52,523 nt of DNA from JAVBTR01 sp031556065. Its GTDB lineage: Bacteria; Bacillota; Clostridia; Christensenellales; Aristaeellaceae. The translations under genes and the position numbers were made by a program. The stretch lies in contig JAVBTR010000019.1 of the NCBI GenBank assembly GCA_031556065.1, positions 1 to 52,523 of the forward strand, in the 5' to 3' direction. A model generated the notes under the pieces. That model was not told the DNA's origin and ran no database searches. It worked only from the letters and a program-made list of their open reading frames with translations. Below are positions 1-9,086 of the stretch, in pieces (the stretch's first letter is position 1; each line of letters opens with the position of its first letter).

Positions 1-656
1 CTGATTAAACGGTTTCGCTGGGGAAAATGGTTTGCATACGGTGAGGTTCCCGGCGGATATTCTGACACAATTAAGCCGCCTTTGTCAAGAATCAAATGAT
101 AAAGTCCTTCATTTTCCGCCGGATAGGCTGTGCCAATACCATTGCCAAGAAAGGCCACACACTTGCCGCCTGCATTAATGGCACCTTCCAACGCCGCCGT
201 ATCAATGCCCTGGGCAAAGCCACTTAAAACCACTACGCCATTTTGTGCCAATGTTTCACCAATGGTCTGGGCCATGAGCCTTCCATAAGCTGTGGGCTTT
301 CTGGTACCGATCAAGGCGATGCGTTTACTTTGATCTAGCAGGCTTTGATCCCCCAAGGTGTATAAAAGCATAGGCGGATCATTAAGGCTGTCAAAAAAAT
401 CAAGGGGTTTTGAAATCACATCAATGCCTAAATCATGTATCTTTTCAAGCTCCTTTAAAAGAGCAGCCTTTTCGTGGAGCCTGTTTAAGGCATTGTACGC
501 AGCCAAGGGCAACAGCTCCCACATCTTCGTGCTAAAGGCATTGAAGTAATCTAGCGCCGAACCGTAGGCCGCCAATATGGCCGCTGTTTTAACAGGCGGC
601 AGATCGGCATAGCTTAACCATATGCGGGATACTTCTTCTTTTGTAAATGCGCCCAT
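1..656 (-). CDS. dprA: DNA processing protein DprA, C-terminus cut by window edge
   Basis: DprA binds incoming single-stranded DNA in the cytoplasm and loads RecA during natural transformation. About 218 N-terminal codons are present and the gene runs off the left edge. The translation shows the Rossmann-like DprA core: IALIGTRKPTAYG (near residue 110), then GFAQGIDTAALEGAI, GNGIGTAYPAEN and SEYPPGTSP, ending in FPQRNRLI at the edge. The usual AAHRGA is AALEGA here, a small departure. Start: the ATG at 656 shares one base with the comM stop (TGATG), so the two are translationally coupled. It is the last visible gene of the rbgA-rnhB-yraN-(PMT)-comM-dprA run. Identity is secure; competence in this organism is inference only. 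Confidence 0.95.
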   Translation of the reverse strand, partial: MGAFTKEEVSRIWLSYADLPPVKTAAILAAYGSALDYFNAFSTKMWELLPLAAYNALNRLHEKAALLKELEKIHDLGIDVISKPLDFFDSLNDPPMLLYTLGDQSLLDQSKRIALIGTRKPTAYGRLMAQTIGETLAQNGVVVLSGFAQGIDTAALEGAINAGGKCVAFLGNGIGTAYPAENEGLYHLILDKGGLIVSEYPPGTSPYANHFPQRNRLI

Positions 657-2188
657 CAGTTCCTCCAATATTTGTCATCCAAGCTACGGTATTGAATCGC
701 TTCAGCTACATCGTTCATGCCAATTTCCATCGCTCCCCGCAAATCCGCAATGGTGCGGGACACCTTTAATATGCGTGTATAGCCGCGCATGCTCATATTC
801 TGGCCTTTCATAGCCATTAACAATAAAGTTTCTCCTTGTTTATCCAATTGACAGTATTCCTTGACCATTTTGCTGTCCATCTGAGCATTGGAGTGAATGG
901 CCGTGCCAGAAAACCGCTCTAATTGAAGCCGTCTTGCCTCTTGTACCCTTTTCAAAATCGTTTCGGAGGATTCTTCGTTCCCTGTGGCGCGGATTTCTTC
1001 CACTGGAACGCTGTCCACTTCAATATGGATATCGATCCGATCCAGCAAAGGCCCTGAGAGCCGGTCCAGGTACCGGCGAATTTCGCTCGATGTGCAGCGA
1101 CATTTTTTCACCTTGCTGCCATGATAGCCGCATGGACATGGGTTCATACTGGCTACCAGCATGCACTTGGCCTGATAAGCGGATTTGGCGTTCACCCTGG
1201 TAACCGCAGCAATGCCGTCTTCCAATGGCTGGCGAAGGGCTTCCAAAGCGGATTTTGAAAATTCCGCGATTTCGTCTAAAAACAGCACCCCGTTATTTGC
1301 AAGAGATACTTCTCCCGGCAGGGCTTTGCTGCCGCCACCCACCAAAGCAGGAACAGAAGCTGAATGGTGCGGTGCGCGAAAGGGCCGCATGGTGAGCATT
1401 CCCTGGCCTTTTAAAGCCCCAGTAATAGAATGAATGCGCGTGGTTTCAAGGGCTTCTTCGTAGGTCATGGGCGGTAAAATGGAAGGGATACACCTGGCCA
1501 GCATGGTTTTGCCTGCCCCGGGAACGCCGATCATAATGATGTTGTGGCCTCCCGCGCAGGCTACTTCCAAAGCCCTTCTGGCACCGGTCTGCCCGCGTAC
1601 ATCGGCCATGTCCACAGGAAAGACCGTTTCCTTCAAGCAGCTTTCATAGCTTCTTTGCATTTGCTTTGGCAGCTTTTCCCGGCCGGTTAAATGGTAGATC
1701 ACGTCTTTCAAACTCTTGGCTGCGTAAATATCCATGCCTTGAACGGTAATCACTTCACCGGCATTTTCAAAGGGCAAAATAACCCCTTTAAAACCCTGCT
1801 GATGGGCGCTGATCACCATGGGCAAAACGCCCTTAATAGGCTGCAAGCTTCCGTCCAAAGACAATTCCCCAAATAAAACCGTATCTTGAATATCTTTAAT
1901 AATGATCTGATTACTGGCCTTTAAAATGGCTATGGCAATAGGCAAATCAAAGGAAGGCCCTTCTTTTTTCATATCTGCCGGGGCCAAGTTTACCGTTACC
2001 CTTCCAACGGGCATGGTAAAGCCGCTGTTCATCATGGCCACCCGAACACGGTCTCGGCTTTCTTTTACGGCAGCATCGGGAAGGCCCACCACATCAAGGG
2101 CAGGAAGGCCGCCGGAAACAAATGCTTCCACTAAGACCGGGAATCCATCTACTCCGGAAACAGCGAAACTGGGCACCCTGGCAAGCAT
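656..2188 (-). CDS. comM: YifB/ComM family Mg-chelatase-like AAA+ ATPase
   Basis: ComM-type AAA+ ATPases form hexameric helicases that promote branch migration during recombination of transforming DNA. The 510-residue product has the usual layout: an N-terminal Lon-protease-like ChlI domain (FPVLVEAFVSGGLPALDVVG, VNLAPADMKKEGPSFDLPIA), the AAA core with Walker A GVPGAGKTMLAR and Walker B-like LFLDEIAEF, a cysteine pattern CPCGYHG...KCRC between strands, and a C-terminal Mg-chelatase lid domain (LDRIDIHIEV). A GTG three codons upstream is possible, but the ATG at 2188 sits six bases behind AGAGGTG and gives the family-typical MLARVPSFAVSGV start. It lies 13 bp after the glycosyltransferase stop and overlaps dprA by one base, which fits one transcript. 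Confidence 0.95.
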   Translation of the reverse strand: MLARVPSFAVSGVDGFPVLVEAFVSGGLPALDVVGLPDAAVKESRDRVRVAMMNSGFTMPVGRVTVNLAPADMKKEGPSFDLPIAIAILKASNQIIIKDIQDTVLFGELSLDGSLQPIKGVLPMVISAHQQGFKGVILPFENAGEVITVQGMDIYAAKSLKDVIYHLTGREKLPKQMQRSYESCLKETVFPVDMADVRGQTGARRALEVACAGGHNIIMIGVPGAGKTMLARCIPSILPPMTYEEALETTRIHSITGALKGQGMLTMRPFRAPHHSASVPALVGGGSKALPGEVSLANNGVLFLDEIAEFSKSALEALRQPLEDGIAAVTRVNAKSAYQAKCMLVASMNPCPCGYHGSKVKKCRCTSSEIRRYLDRLSGPLLDRIDIHIEVDSVPVEEIRATGNEESSETILKRVQEARRLQLERFSGTAIHSNAQMDSKMVKEYCQLDKQGETLLLMAMKGQNMSMRGYTRILKVSRTIADLRGAMEIGMNDVAEAIQYRSLDDKYWRN

Positions 2189-2201
2189 GGTTCTCACCTC
2201 T

Positions 2202-5200
2202 TTAGTAATATATATTGCGGCGGATCATTAAGTTCTTGGCAAAATCCAGCCAGCCTGTAGGCATGGTAATGCCGGAAGCATAGGGGTAGAGAATAATAAA
2301 GCACACCCCGCAGACCACCACATACCCCCACATAATATAAGTGCCCTTCTTGCCCAGCTTTTCTGTAACCAATTTCAGCAAGGCCACCGTGCAAAGGATA
2401 ATAAACGGTACCGACGCAAAATAATGGTAGATATAGGTGCCCCGAGGCACCAATACCCAGGGCAGATACTGGCTTAGAAAGCCAATGAGCAAAAAACCGT
2501 AAACAAGGCTATTGTCATAAGCCCTTAAGTGCACTGTTAAGCCGTTGCCTCTGTTATAAATATGTCGCTTTATCCATGCAAAGAATACATACGCCAAACC
2601 GATGATTCCCGCCCACCAAACAGCGGGGTTACCTATGCAGAACACACTGTAAGCATAGCCTTGGGGTACATAATTATCCGAGGCGTAATACATGGGTTTT
2701 AAGATTAGCGGCCATTCATACCAGGGTGAATAGAAGGGATGATCCATGCCTAGGTTGGGGGTAGAATGATAACCCAGCATCCCCCCTGAGCGCACGCCAT
2801 TGCCATAATCTTTGCCAATAGCCGCTTCAATTACCTTTTCCACCGTTACCCCCCCATCGGGCGCAAAATAAGGGATGTAGGAGGCGTAATAGATTACAAG
2901 TGGAATAACGATAAAGAATAGAATGCATAGCAGCCAGGTAAATGCAACCTGGCGAAAACCCTTTTTAGAAATGTCTTCCAAACCTAATCCGACCGCCGCC
3001 TTATATTGGCGAATATGCTGAATGGAGGTATAGAAGAACAATAGCGCCAGCCCCACACCCGCGTAAATACCAATCCACTTGCTGGCAATGGCCAGCCCCA
3101 TAAAAAGACCACTGAATAATAGAGGGATACAGCTTTTAATAAGCCCTTTCTCCCATACATCGGTCTGCATGTAACGCAGCATAAAGAAATACGCGAAAAT
3201 AATGAATAGCACAGGGAAACTGTCTATGGTAGCAATCCTTGTTTGGGTTAAGTGCATACAGTCCAAGGTCATTAAAAGCATGGCTACTGTAGCATAGTTT
3301 GTCTTTTTAAACAGCTGTTTGCCTAGCAGGTACATGGCGGGCAACATTAAAATACCCATTAGCGCCCCTGCGAAACGCCATATAAAGGGCGTCATGCCAA
3401 ACAGGCCTACAAACCAGCTCATAATCACCTTCCCCAGGGGCGGATGCGTAGTTTCGTAGGGGAAAATGCCATTGGCATGCTCGAAAGCCGTTCTGGCGTG
3501 ATAGATTTCATCGAAATAGGTGCTGTTGTACCACGAAGGCTCCCCTTGCAGGGTATCCTGCTCATCCAATAAAACAGCGGCGGATTCCGTTACAGGGAAG
3601 GCCTCGATCCGGTTGCCGTCAATATCTCGAAAGATCACTTCACATAGCTTTAAATCCGCTTGCCTGGGCAGTATCTTCACATAACGGCCTATAAGCTCCA
3701 CGCGGTCGGAGGCCCTGTATTCCACCTCGCTTTTATGGTTTGTAAACCAAGTAGTCAGGTATTTCCAGCGGAAGCATTCCCCCTGGGCCATTTGCGCCAG
3801 ATACTCTTCCGACCAGCTCACGTTATCATCGGATACGCAAACCCCAAAACGGTCATAGCTAACCTGGGCGTAGTAAAGCATGCGGAAGGTGGTTTCTTCG
3901 CCCAGATCAAACACGATGATATCCTCGGCGGATTCCGTAACATAAGCCGTCTGCGGGGCCTTAACACTACCCAAATTGCATAAAACCAGCAGAGAGTAAA
4001 GCACTGTTACCCCCAGCATAATAATATAATCCCGCTTAGCCATGTTCAAATGATTGTCTTTTTTGCTTAGCAGGGCGTCCTCCACAGGGCTTTTAACATC
4101 GCGGACAACACTTTTTTGAAAGAGGCTCTTTCCTTCAATGGATTTAGGTTCTTTTTTTAATACCATCAAATCGTTGCATATCCAGGCAGAAAGCAGGGCA
4201 GCCGCTATATTGATAATAGAAAGGACCACGCCCATTGGGTAATTTTCCGCCAGCAAATGGCCACTCTCAATCCCTAGACGGAGGCAGTTATCCAAAATAA
4301 TGCCGCAATTAACAAAAGTGGTAACGGTAGTGGCCACAAGCACCGCCAAAATGCGCCAATCTCTTTTTTGAAGATAGGCCAAGGCGTATAACAGCAGCGC
4401 AGGGAACAAGTAACGTTCGTGCATTTTGGTGCCAAACACATAAATTAAAAGAAGCATGTTAGCGCCAATGAGCGGCAGGTTTTTTTCATCGCCCCTTGCT
4501 AGGTACTGGCAAAGGCAAATAGCAATAATAACCCCCATCATCACATAACCAAAAGGCTCATAGCTGCCAGACCCTAAGAATATCAACACCAGCGCAGAAA
4601 TTCCTCCCGTGGCGGCGATCAAAATGCTGGTTTTGTTTCTGTTTTCTCTTTTTATTAAAGGCAGCGCGGAAACAACAGCCATTCCAAGGCCCAGCATGAC
4701 AGCAGTTAAAACCGGCACCTGTTGGGTAACGCCCACCCAGTTAAGGCCTAAAAGGTAATAAAGATTCGCAGTGTTCAGCGTAACATGAGGGTAGGAGGAA
4801 AGGGTTTCGTTGTATTTGGCAAAGAGCCAGCTTATATTTTGCTGGCCGTTAAAGGGCAGCACGATAGCAGCCGCTGCCGCGAGACCTGCGGCCAAGCCAA
4901 TTAAAGCCACTTTAAAAAGCTTTTTATTCTTTACCAAATCCATTATCAGCGCTGCCAATCCCAAAGGTCCAAACATCAGCGCCTGTGGCTTCAAAAGCAC
5001 CGCCACAAAATATAGTGGAAGAGCATACTGCCATTGATGCTTCATGGCACAGATCACAACAAAGAGCAAAACAAGCGCCATAACGCTGTCTACCTGGCCC
5101 CAAGCAGCACTGTTAATAATGGCAGCCGGGTTAAAGGCATAAAGCAGCGCCAGCAGCATGGCCGGTTTTCCGCCTATTTTCTTTTTGCCTATCTGGTAGA

Positions 5201-6227
5201 TCACCAGCGCCCCAAAGGCATCACACAATATTGGAACGGTCTTTACCACCAATACACCCCATTGCTGGCCTGTAAGGTTCAGTACCGCGCCATTGAACCA
5301 CAGAATAAGCAAATAGCCGGGCACATAGTCGCAAAAATTGGTGTTTTGGTAAAATCCGCTGGGTCCATGCTTAAACATGGTATTGCTCCAGGATATAAAG
5401 CAGTTAACATCCACCTCATAGCCCCGAACAAAGTACCCTATGATATACCGAACCGCAACAGAAACCACCAGTCCCACAAAAAACAGAGCGGTATAATTCC
5501 CATCTTCTAAATTTGCTTTTAAATTGGGCAACAGCAATACAAATAAAGCAATAAACAAAAGCCCAATGGCGCAAAGGGCCCAGGTAAAGGGCAACTGTTC
5601 TTCATCAATGGGATCGATTACTTCCGTTCCCGAAAAGGAGGATATCTCCTCCGATTGAAACCATAGCTTGGCCACTTCATCGCCGGGAACAGCGTCCACC
5701 TTGACCAAGGAAAGGTTATCGAAGGAAGCGCTTCCGCTGCTTTCGCCGCCATAACCTCCCAAACGGGCAAAAACGGTAATTTCTGTTTGCTCCTCGCCCG
5801 TTTCGCCATAAACAACAAACTCTTTCCAATCCCCTTCCGTATCGAAAAAGCCATCGATGGCATAATATATCCCTTCAACAGAAAGATTGGCCCCAATACC
5901 CACATCCGGCATATAGTTTGCGCGAATGTAGCCTGAAAGGCGATAGAGGCTTTCAGGTTCTACCGAAACCGTTTGGGCAAAGCGGGCATCGTTCATATCG
6001 CTGGAGACGATCATGGCGGCATTATTGCCCTCATAAGCGTTTTCATCCAACATGTAAAGGGTATCCGCGTTTTCCATAAAATAGGCGTCTTCATACCAGC
6101 CTATGGGAAAGCCGGATTCGTCCAGCTGTTCGAAATCCCCATTAACCAGCAGGTTTTCGGCAAAGGCTCCAGTGGCAAAACCCATCAGGCACAAGCAAAG
6201 CGCTATAAATAGAATGGTTTTTTTCAA
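2202..6227 (-). CDS. Giant membrane glycosyltransferase: CBM-like domain + GT-C module + GT39 protein O-mannosyltransferase
   Basis: The 1341-residue product starts at a TTG behind AGAGGGGTG (spacing 6); in-frame TTG/ATG codons 30 bp upstream lack this site. A signal peptide (about residues 1-23, ending FATGAFAE) is followed by an extracellular carbohydrate-binding-like jelly-roll domain (NLLVNGDFEQ to SASFDNLSLV, about 25-180). A first multi-pass GT-C region (about 215-680) carries an acidic loop residue (VDVNCFISW) and KMHERY. After a soluble insert, the second module (about 890-1341) is a classic PMT: FDEIYHARTA with the DE pair near 906, THPPLGK, and a PMT C-terminal membrane region. Family knowledge suggests transfer of a sugar from a polyprenyl-phosphate donor to secreted proteins or glycans outside the membrane. 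The natural substrate is unknown. It sits between yraN and comM, which are normally adjacent. Confidence 0.85.
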   Translation of the reverse strand: MKKTILFIALCLCLMGFATGAFAENLLVNGDFEQLDESGFPIGWYEDAYFMENADTLYMLDENAYEGNNAAMIVSSDMNDARFAQTVSVEPESLYRLSGYIRANYMPDVGIGANLSVEGIYYAIDGFFDTEGDWKEFVVYGETGEEQTEITVFARLGGYGGESSGSASFDNLSLVKVDAVPGDEVAKLWFQSEEISSFSGTEVIDPIDEEQLPFTWALCAIGLLFIALFVLLLPNLKANLEDGNYTALFFVGLVVSVAVRYIIGYFVRGYEVDVNCFISWSNTMFKHGPSGFYQNTNFCDYVPGYLLILWFNGAVLNLTGQQWGVLVVKTVPILCDAFGALVIYQIGKKKIGGKPAMLLALLYAFNPAAIINSAAWGQVDSVMALVLLFVVICAMKHQWQYALPLYFVAVLLKPQALMFGPLGLAALIMDLVKNKKLFKVALIGLAAGLAAAAAIVLPFNGQQNISWLFAKYNETLSSYPHVTLNTANLYYLLGLNWVGVTQQVPVLTAVMLGLGMAVVSALPLIKRENRNKTSILIAATGGISALVLIFLGSGSYEPFGYVMMGVIIAICLCQYLARGDEKNLPLIGANMLLLIYVFGTKMHERYLFPALLLYALAYLQKRDWRILAVLVATTVTTFVNCGIILDNCLRLGIESGHLLAENYPMGVVLSIINIAAALLSAWICNDLMVLKKEPKSIEGKSLFQKSVVRDVKSPVEDALLSKKDNHLNMAKRDYIIMLGVTVLYSLLVLCNLGSVKAPQTAYVTESAEDIIVFDLGEETTFRMLYYAQVSYDRFGVCVSDDNVSWSEEYLAQMAQGECFRWKYLTTWFTNHKSEVEYRASDRVELIGRYVKILPRQADLKLCEVIFRDIDGNRIEAFPVTESAAVLLDEQDTLQGEPSWYNSTYFDEIYHARTAFEHANGIFPYETTHPPLGKVIMSWFVGLFGMTPFIWRFAGALMGILMLPAMYLLGKQLFKKTNYATVAMLLMTLDCMHLTQTRIATIDSFPVLFIIFAYFFMLRYMQTDVWEKGLIKSCIPLLFSGLFMGLAIASKWIGIYAGVGLALLFFYTSIQHIRQYKAAVGLGLEDISKKGFRQVAFTWLLCILFFIVIPLVIYYASYIPYFAPDGGVTVEKVIEAAIGKDYGNGVRSGGMLGYHSTPNLGMDHPFYSPWYEWPLILKPMYYASDNYVPQGYAYSVFCIGNPAVWWAGIIGLAYVFFAWIKRHIYNRGNGLTVHLRAYDNSLVYGFLLIGFLSQYLPWVLVPRGTYIYHYFASVPFIILCTVALLKLVTEKLGKKGTYIMWGYVVVCGVCFIILYPYASGITMPTGWLDFAKNLMIRRNIYY

Positions 6228-6253
6228 TACAAACACCCCTCTTGTCGGTATCA

Positions 6254-6595
6254 TCAAAATGCGTTTTGGATGTGGAGAATCCCCTGGGCAGTTATTTCGA
6301 CTACATCAAAGCGCATAGCAGAATCCACCAGCTTGTTTTGCATAGCGTATCCCATGGCGGCGCTGCGAAGCCGTTTTTGCTTGGTAGCCGTCACCGCTTC
6401 AAGGCCAGCGCCCGGTTTTCCATCCTTACGGTACTTGACTTCGACGAATACAATCGTCTTTTTGTCCCGCATAATTAAATCCACTTCCCCTTGGCCAAAG
6501 CGAAAACGGGATGTGATCAGTTTGTACCTTTTTCCCAAAAGATAGTCAAGAGCCGCCTTTTCCCCTTCTATACCCAATTGATAAACGTTGCTCAT
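6254..6595 (-). CDS. yraN: YraN/UPF0102 family endonuclease-like protein
   Basis: A small (113-residue) protein with the restriction-endonuclease-like fold of the UPF0102 family. The usual motifs are present: an N-terminal GIEGEKAALDYL helix, then GQGEVDLIMRD and VFVEVKYRKDG, which supply the acidic and lysine residues of the PD-(D/E)XK active site. Its biological role is not established. The start overlaps the rnhB stop by four bases (ATGA), and the stop lies 26 bp before the glycosyltransferase start, so the genes look co-transcribed. The rnhB-yraN pair is a very common neighbourhood in Bacillota, which supports the call. Confidence 0.93.
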   Translation of the reverse strand: MSNVYQLGIEGEKAALDYLLGKRYKLITSRFRFGQGEVDLIMRDKKTIVFVEVKYRKDGKPGAGLEAVTATKQKRLRSAAMGYAMQNKLVDSAMRFDVVEITAQGILHIQNAF

Positions 6596-7212
6596 GACAG
6601 AAAATTCCTAATAAAAAGCTTGCGGTGTTCATTAATAGGTCCAAATTCTCTGAGGGCCCTAATATGTTCAGTGGTGCCATAGCCCTTATTGCGGGCAAAA
6701 CCATACATGGGATACTTTTCATTCAGCTCCGCCATCTGCCTGTCTCTTGTGACTTTGGCAACAATGCTGGCCGCTCCGATTGCATAGCAATTGGCATCCC
6801 CTTTTATAATGGACACTTCACAACCCTTTAAACCAATATCCGTTACCGCATCTACCAAAAAGATTTCTGCAGGCACATTTTCAGCGGCCCTTCTCATGGC
6901 CAGCTTGGTAGCGTTTAAGATGTTCACCGCTTCGATCTCTTCCGGTGTGGCTTCCCCGATGCCCACATACAGGGCTGTAGCCATAATCTCTTCATAGACC
7001 TGCTCGCGCCGCTTTTCAGACAGCTTTTTACTATCATCCACCCAGGGCAGAAGGGGTTCTTTAGGCATGGCAACACAGGCGGTTACCACATTGCCAACCA
7101 GCGGTCCCCGTCCTACTTCATCGATACCGGCAAAAACAATGCCTTGCTCCCAGTAGATTAAATCCGTCTGAATCAATTGATTCAAGCGCTCAGCACGATT
7201 CGATGCCGCCAT
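6592..7212 (-). CDS. rnhB: Ribonuclease HII
   Basis: RNase HII cleaves the RNA strand of RNA/DNA hybrids and starts removal of misincorporated ribonucleotides. The 206-residue protein shows the first catalytic pair in AGIDEVGRGPLVG, then ALYVGIG, IFLVDAV, and the conserved block KGDANCYAIGAASIVAKVTR that holds another catalytic aspartate, followed by KGYGTTEHI. Start: the ATG at 7212 lies behind GGAGGG; a longer reading from 7239 adds only a charged tail without a better site. It overlaps the end of rbgA by 23 bp and the start of yraN by 4 bp, so the three are tightly coupled. Confidence 0.95.
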   Translation of the reverse strand: MAASNRAERLNQLIQTDLIYWEQGIVFAGIDEVGRGPLVGNVVTACVAMPKEPLLPWVDDSKKLSEKRREQVYEEIMATALYVGIGEATPEEIEAVNILNATKLAMRRAAENVPAEIFLVDAVTDIGLKGCEVSIIKGDANCYAIGAASIVAKVTRDRQMAELNEKYPMYGFARNKGYGTTEHIRALREFGPINEHRKLFIRNFLS

Positions 7213-8125
7213 CCTTTTCTCCCTCCGCTTTGTCTGCATTTCCAGCCTTGATCACCAAACGCTTTGGTGCTGCAGCTACCCCTTCCTCCGCTTCCAGTTC
7301 CAAGGTTATTCTGCCTAGCTTGCCCCCGCGAAACTCGTCCAGCACCACAGCGCAGCCCCGTTCATAATCCAGCACGCCGCCCTTTAAAAGAAAGCCACGA
7401 CCAAGACATACCGCGTCCAAAAGAGCCGCACCCCGCAAATCCTTGTCTTTCATTTTAAACCGCTCCATGGTCTTTTGTGGGCAGACCCGCATCATGTCCT
7501 CCAATAGGCTGATGGCCAGCGCTTCCATGTCCAGCACCTCATCCCGGATGGTGCCAATATAAGATAGCCGCTTTGCGGATAACTGATCGTCCAATCTGGG
7601 CCATAGGAGGCCGGGCGTATCCATAATTTCTAAATAGGGGCCAATTTTAACCCATTGGTTTGAACGGGTTACGCCGGGCCGATCTCCGGTTTTGGCAATA
7701 CCTGAACCATGGAGATGGTTAATAAAGGTGCTTTTGCCAACATTAGGCACACCTACCACCATGCAGCGGACTACTTTGTTTACACCCTTTTCCTTGGCCT
7801 TTTCCACTGCTTCCTTGGCAGCTCGGTTAATCAATTCCAAGGCCTGGCTTATTTTGCCGCTGGTGGAAACAAAGCTAGCTGCCATGATCCCCTGTTTTTG
7901 GAAATGGCTTAGCCATTTTTTTGTTTGCTCAGGATCGGCTAAATCCGCCTTGTTTAAAACCAATATTCTTTTTTTATTCGCCACCAGCCGGTCTAAATCC
8001 GGGTTGCGGCTTGCGTGGGGAATTCTGGCGTCACACAACTCCACCACCACATCCACCCGGCCTAATTGTTCGGATAACAGGCGCTTGGCCTTTGCCATAT
8101 GTCCTGGATACCAATTTATCTGCAT
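7190..8125 (-). CDS. rbgA: Ribosome biogenesis GTPase RbgA (YlqF)
   Basis: RbgA is a circularly permuted GTPase needed for late assembly of the 50S subunit in Bacillota. The permuted order is visible in the 311-residue product: G4 LNKADLAD comes first (about residue 58), then G1 GVPNVGKSTFINHLHG (about 125), G2 in TGDRPGVTR and G3 DTPGLLWP. The N-terminal INWYPGHMAKA matches the family start, and the ATG at 8125 follows AAGGATGG. A C-terminal helical domain (about 205-280) follows; the last residues overlap rnhB. It is the first gene of the rbgA-rnhB-yraN-PMT-comM-dprA run, with a candidate promoter just upstream. Confidence 0.96.
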   Translation of the reverse strand: MQINWYPGHMAKAKRLLSEQLGRVDVVVELCDARIPHASRNPDLDRLVANKKRILVLNKADLADPEQTKKWLSHFQKQGIMAASFVSTSGKISQALELINRAAKEAVEKAKEKGVNKVVRCMVVGVPNVGKSTFINHLHGSGIAKTGDRPGVTRSNQWVKIGPYLEIMDTPGLLWPRLDDQLSAKRLSYIGTIRDEVLDMEALAISLLEDMMRVCPQKTMERFKMKDKDLRGAALLDAVCLGRGFLLKGGVLDYERGCAVVLDEFRGGKLGRITLELEAEEGVAAAPKRLVIKAGNADKAEGEKDGGIESC

Positions 8126-8175
8126 ACAAAAACCATCCTTGTTTTACTGAAGCAAAGGGAAACATATTCTCTAAA

Positions 8176-8204
8176 GTAATACCATTCTTTTAACAAAAAC
8201 GCAA
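8176..8204 (-). promoter_or_regulatory. Candidate sigma-A promoter of the rbgA operon
   Basis: On the minus strand, TTGCGT (8199-8204) and TATTAC (8176-8181) are separated by 17 bp, with a TG one base before the -10 (extended -10). Matches to consensus are 3/6 and 4/6, so this is plausible rather than strong. It lies about 50 bp upstream of the rbgA start. Confidence 0.45.
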
Positions 8205-8254
8205 GGCCTTTCCCTTTCTAAGCCATGAACAAAAAGTAAAATCTTGCCAAATAC

Positions 8255-8283
8255 TTTCCAGCTGTCGATTTGTGTCGTATAAT
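8255..8283 (+). promoter_or_regulatory. Candidate sigma-A promoter for the 8313-9083 operon
   Basis: TTTCCA (8255-8260), a 17-bp spacer and a perfect TATAAT (8278-8283). It lies 30 bp upstream of the start of the 48-residue membrane protein, leaving a short leader that holds AGGAGG. Confidence 0.7.
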
Positions 8284-8312
8284 GGAAGCATCTGTTTCAA
8301 GGAGGATTTCCT

Positions 8313-8459
8313 ATGAGGATGAGACGTGAACCCAAACCCCGCCGGCTCAAGCGCCATGAAGTGGTGGTTATGTTTATAGGTTATGTTGCTATCATATATA
8401 TGCTGATTCGGCTTGTGGTGTATCTATTGGTTATGGTAAACGACCTGAATCTTTTTTAA
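8313..8459 (+). CDS. Small single-pass membrane protein (48 aa), unknown function
   Basis: The ATG at 8313 lies eight bases behind a perfect AGGAGG and a good promoter, and the frame is open for 48 codons. The product has a very basic N-terminus (MRMRREPKPRRLKRHE), then one hydrophobic helix (VVVMFIGYVAIIYMLIRLVV region, about residues 17-41) and a short tail NDLNLF. By the positive-inside rule the N-terminus should be cytoplasmic. The stop is 12 bp before the DUF4230 gene, so the two are almost certainly translated from one message and may work together at the membrane. No family was recognised. Expression is supported by the promoter and SD, not by homology. Confidence 0.7.
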   Translation: MRMRREPKPRRLKRHEVVVMFIGYVAIIYMLIRLVVYLLVMVNDLNLF

Positions 8460-8471
8460 AGGGGTGATTGC

Positions 8472-9083
8472 TTGAAGCGTATTGGTAAGTGGCTCTTAAA
8501 GCCTGTTTCCGCGGCGCTGATTATCTGCCTGATAATTGTTATCTTGCCGCAGCTTTCTTCCCTGGTAAACGCTTTAATGCCCACAAGCGACCCTATCGTT
8601 ACTTCCAAGCTTATCAAGAGCAAAATGGAAGAAGTGGGTAAGCTGACTGTGGCTGAATATACGGATTCCCACATCTTGGACGCGCGCAAATCCGCTATCT
8701 TCTTCGACGCACAGAAGGTTTCCTTCCCCTATGATTACAAGGTGGCTTTGGGCATCGATCTTAAACAGGTTTCCGTGGTGTTTAACCACAGCCAGATGCT
8801 CTTCCAATTACCAAAGGTGACAGTGCTCTACGACGAGATTGTGGTTACAGGGGAAATCGAAAAGTGGGATTTGTTTTACAAGTTTACAGAAAAGGACTAT
8901 CAAAAGCTTTTAGAAGACGAAAAACAAAAATGCAGACAAGCCTACCTAGATAATCAAGAGCTCCTTGAACGCACCTTTAACCAAACTGTGGATGCCATGA
9001 AGAATCTCTTTTCCGCTTGGCTAAAGGATGCTAACGAAAGCTTCGGCAGTATGGCCATTGTGTTTCAAAGCCAGCCAAAATGA
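8472..9083 (+). CDS. DUF4230 domain-containing membrane-anchored protein
   Basis: A 203-residue protein starting at TTG behind AAAGGGGTG. It has an N-terminal membrane anchor (about residues 13-34, VSAALIICLIIVILPQLSSL) and an extracytoplasmic domain matching the DUF4230 pattern: a LIKSKMEEVGKLTVAEY segment, a YKVALGIDLKQV strand, a LPKVTVLYDEIV strand and a long C-terminal helix rich in charged residues (EKDYQKLLEDEKQKCRQAY). DUF4230 proteins are widespread but have no assigned function; the layout recalls lipid- or protein-binding domains held at the membrane surface. It is co-transcribed with the 48-residue membrane protein and ends at a strong terminator. Confidence 0.8.
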   Translation: MKRIGKWLLKPVSAALIICLIIVILPQLSSLVNALMPTSDPIVTSKLIKSKMEEVGKLTVAEYTDSHILDARKSAIFFDAQKVSFPYDYKVALGIDLKQVSVVFNHSQMLFQLPKVTVLYDEIVVTGEIEKWDLFYKFTEKDYQKLLEDEKQKCRQAYLDNQELLERTFNQTVDAMKNLFSAWLKDANESFGSMAIVFQSQPK

Positions 9084-9086
9084 TTG

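Noticed and set aside
5034..5510. 158-codon plus-strand frame
   Set aside because: It is antisense inside the glycosyltransferase gene, with no promoter, SD or recognisable domain.
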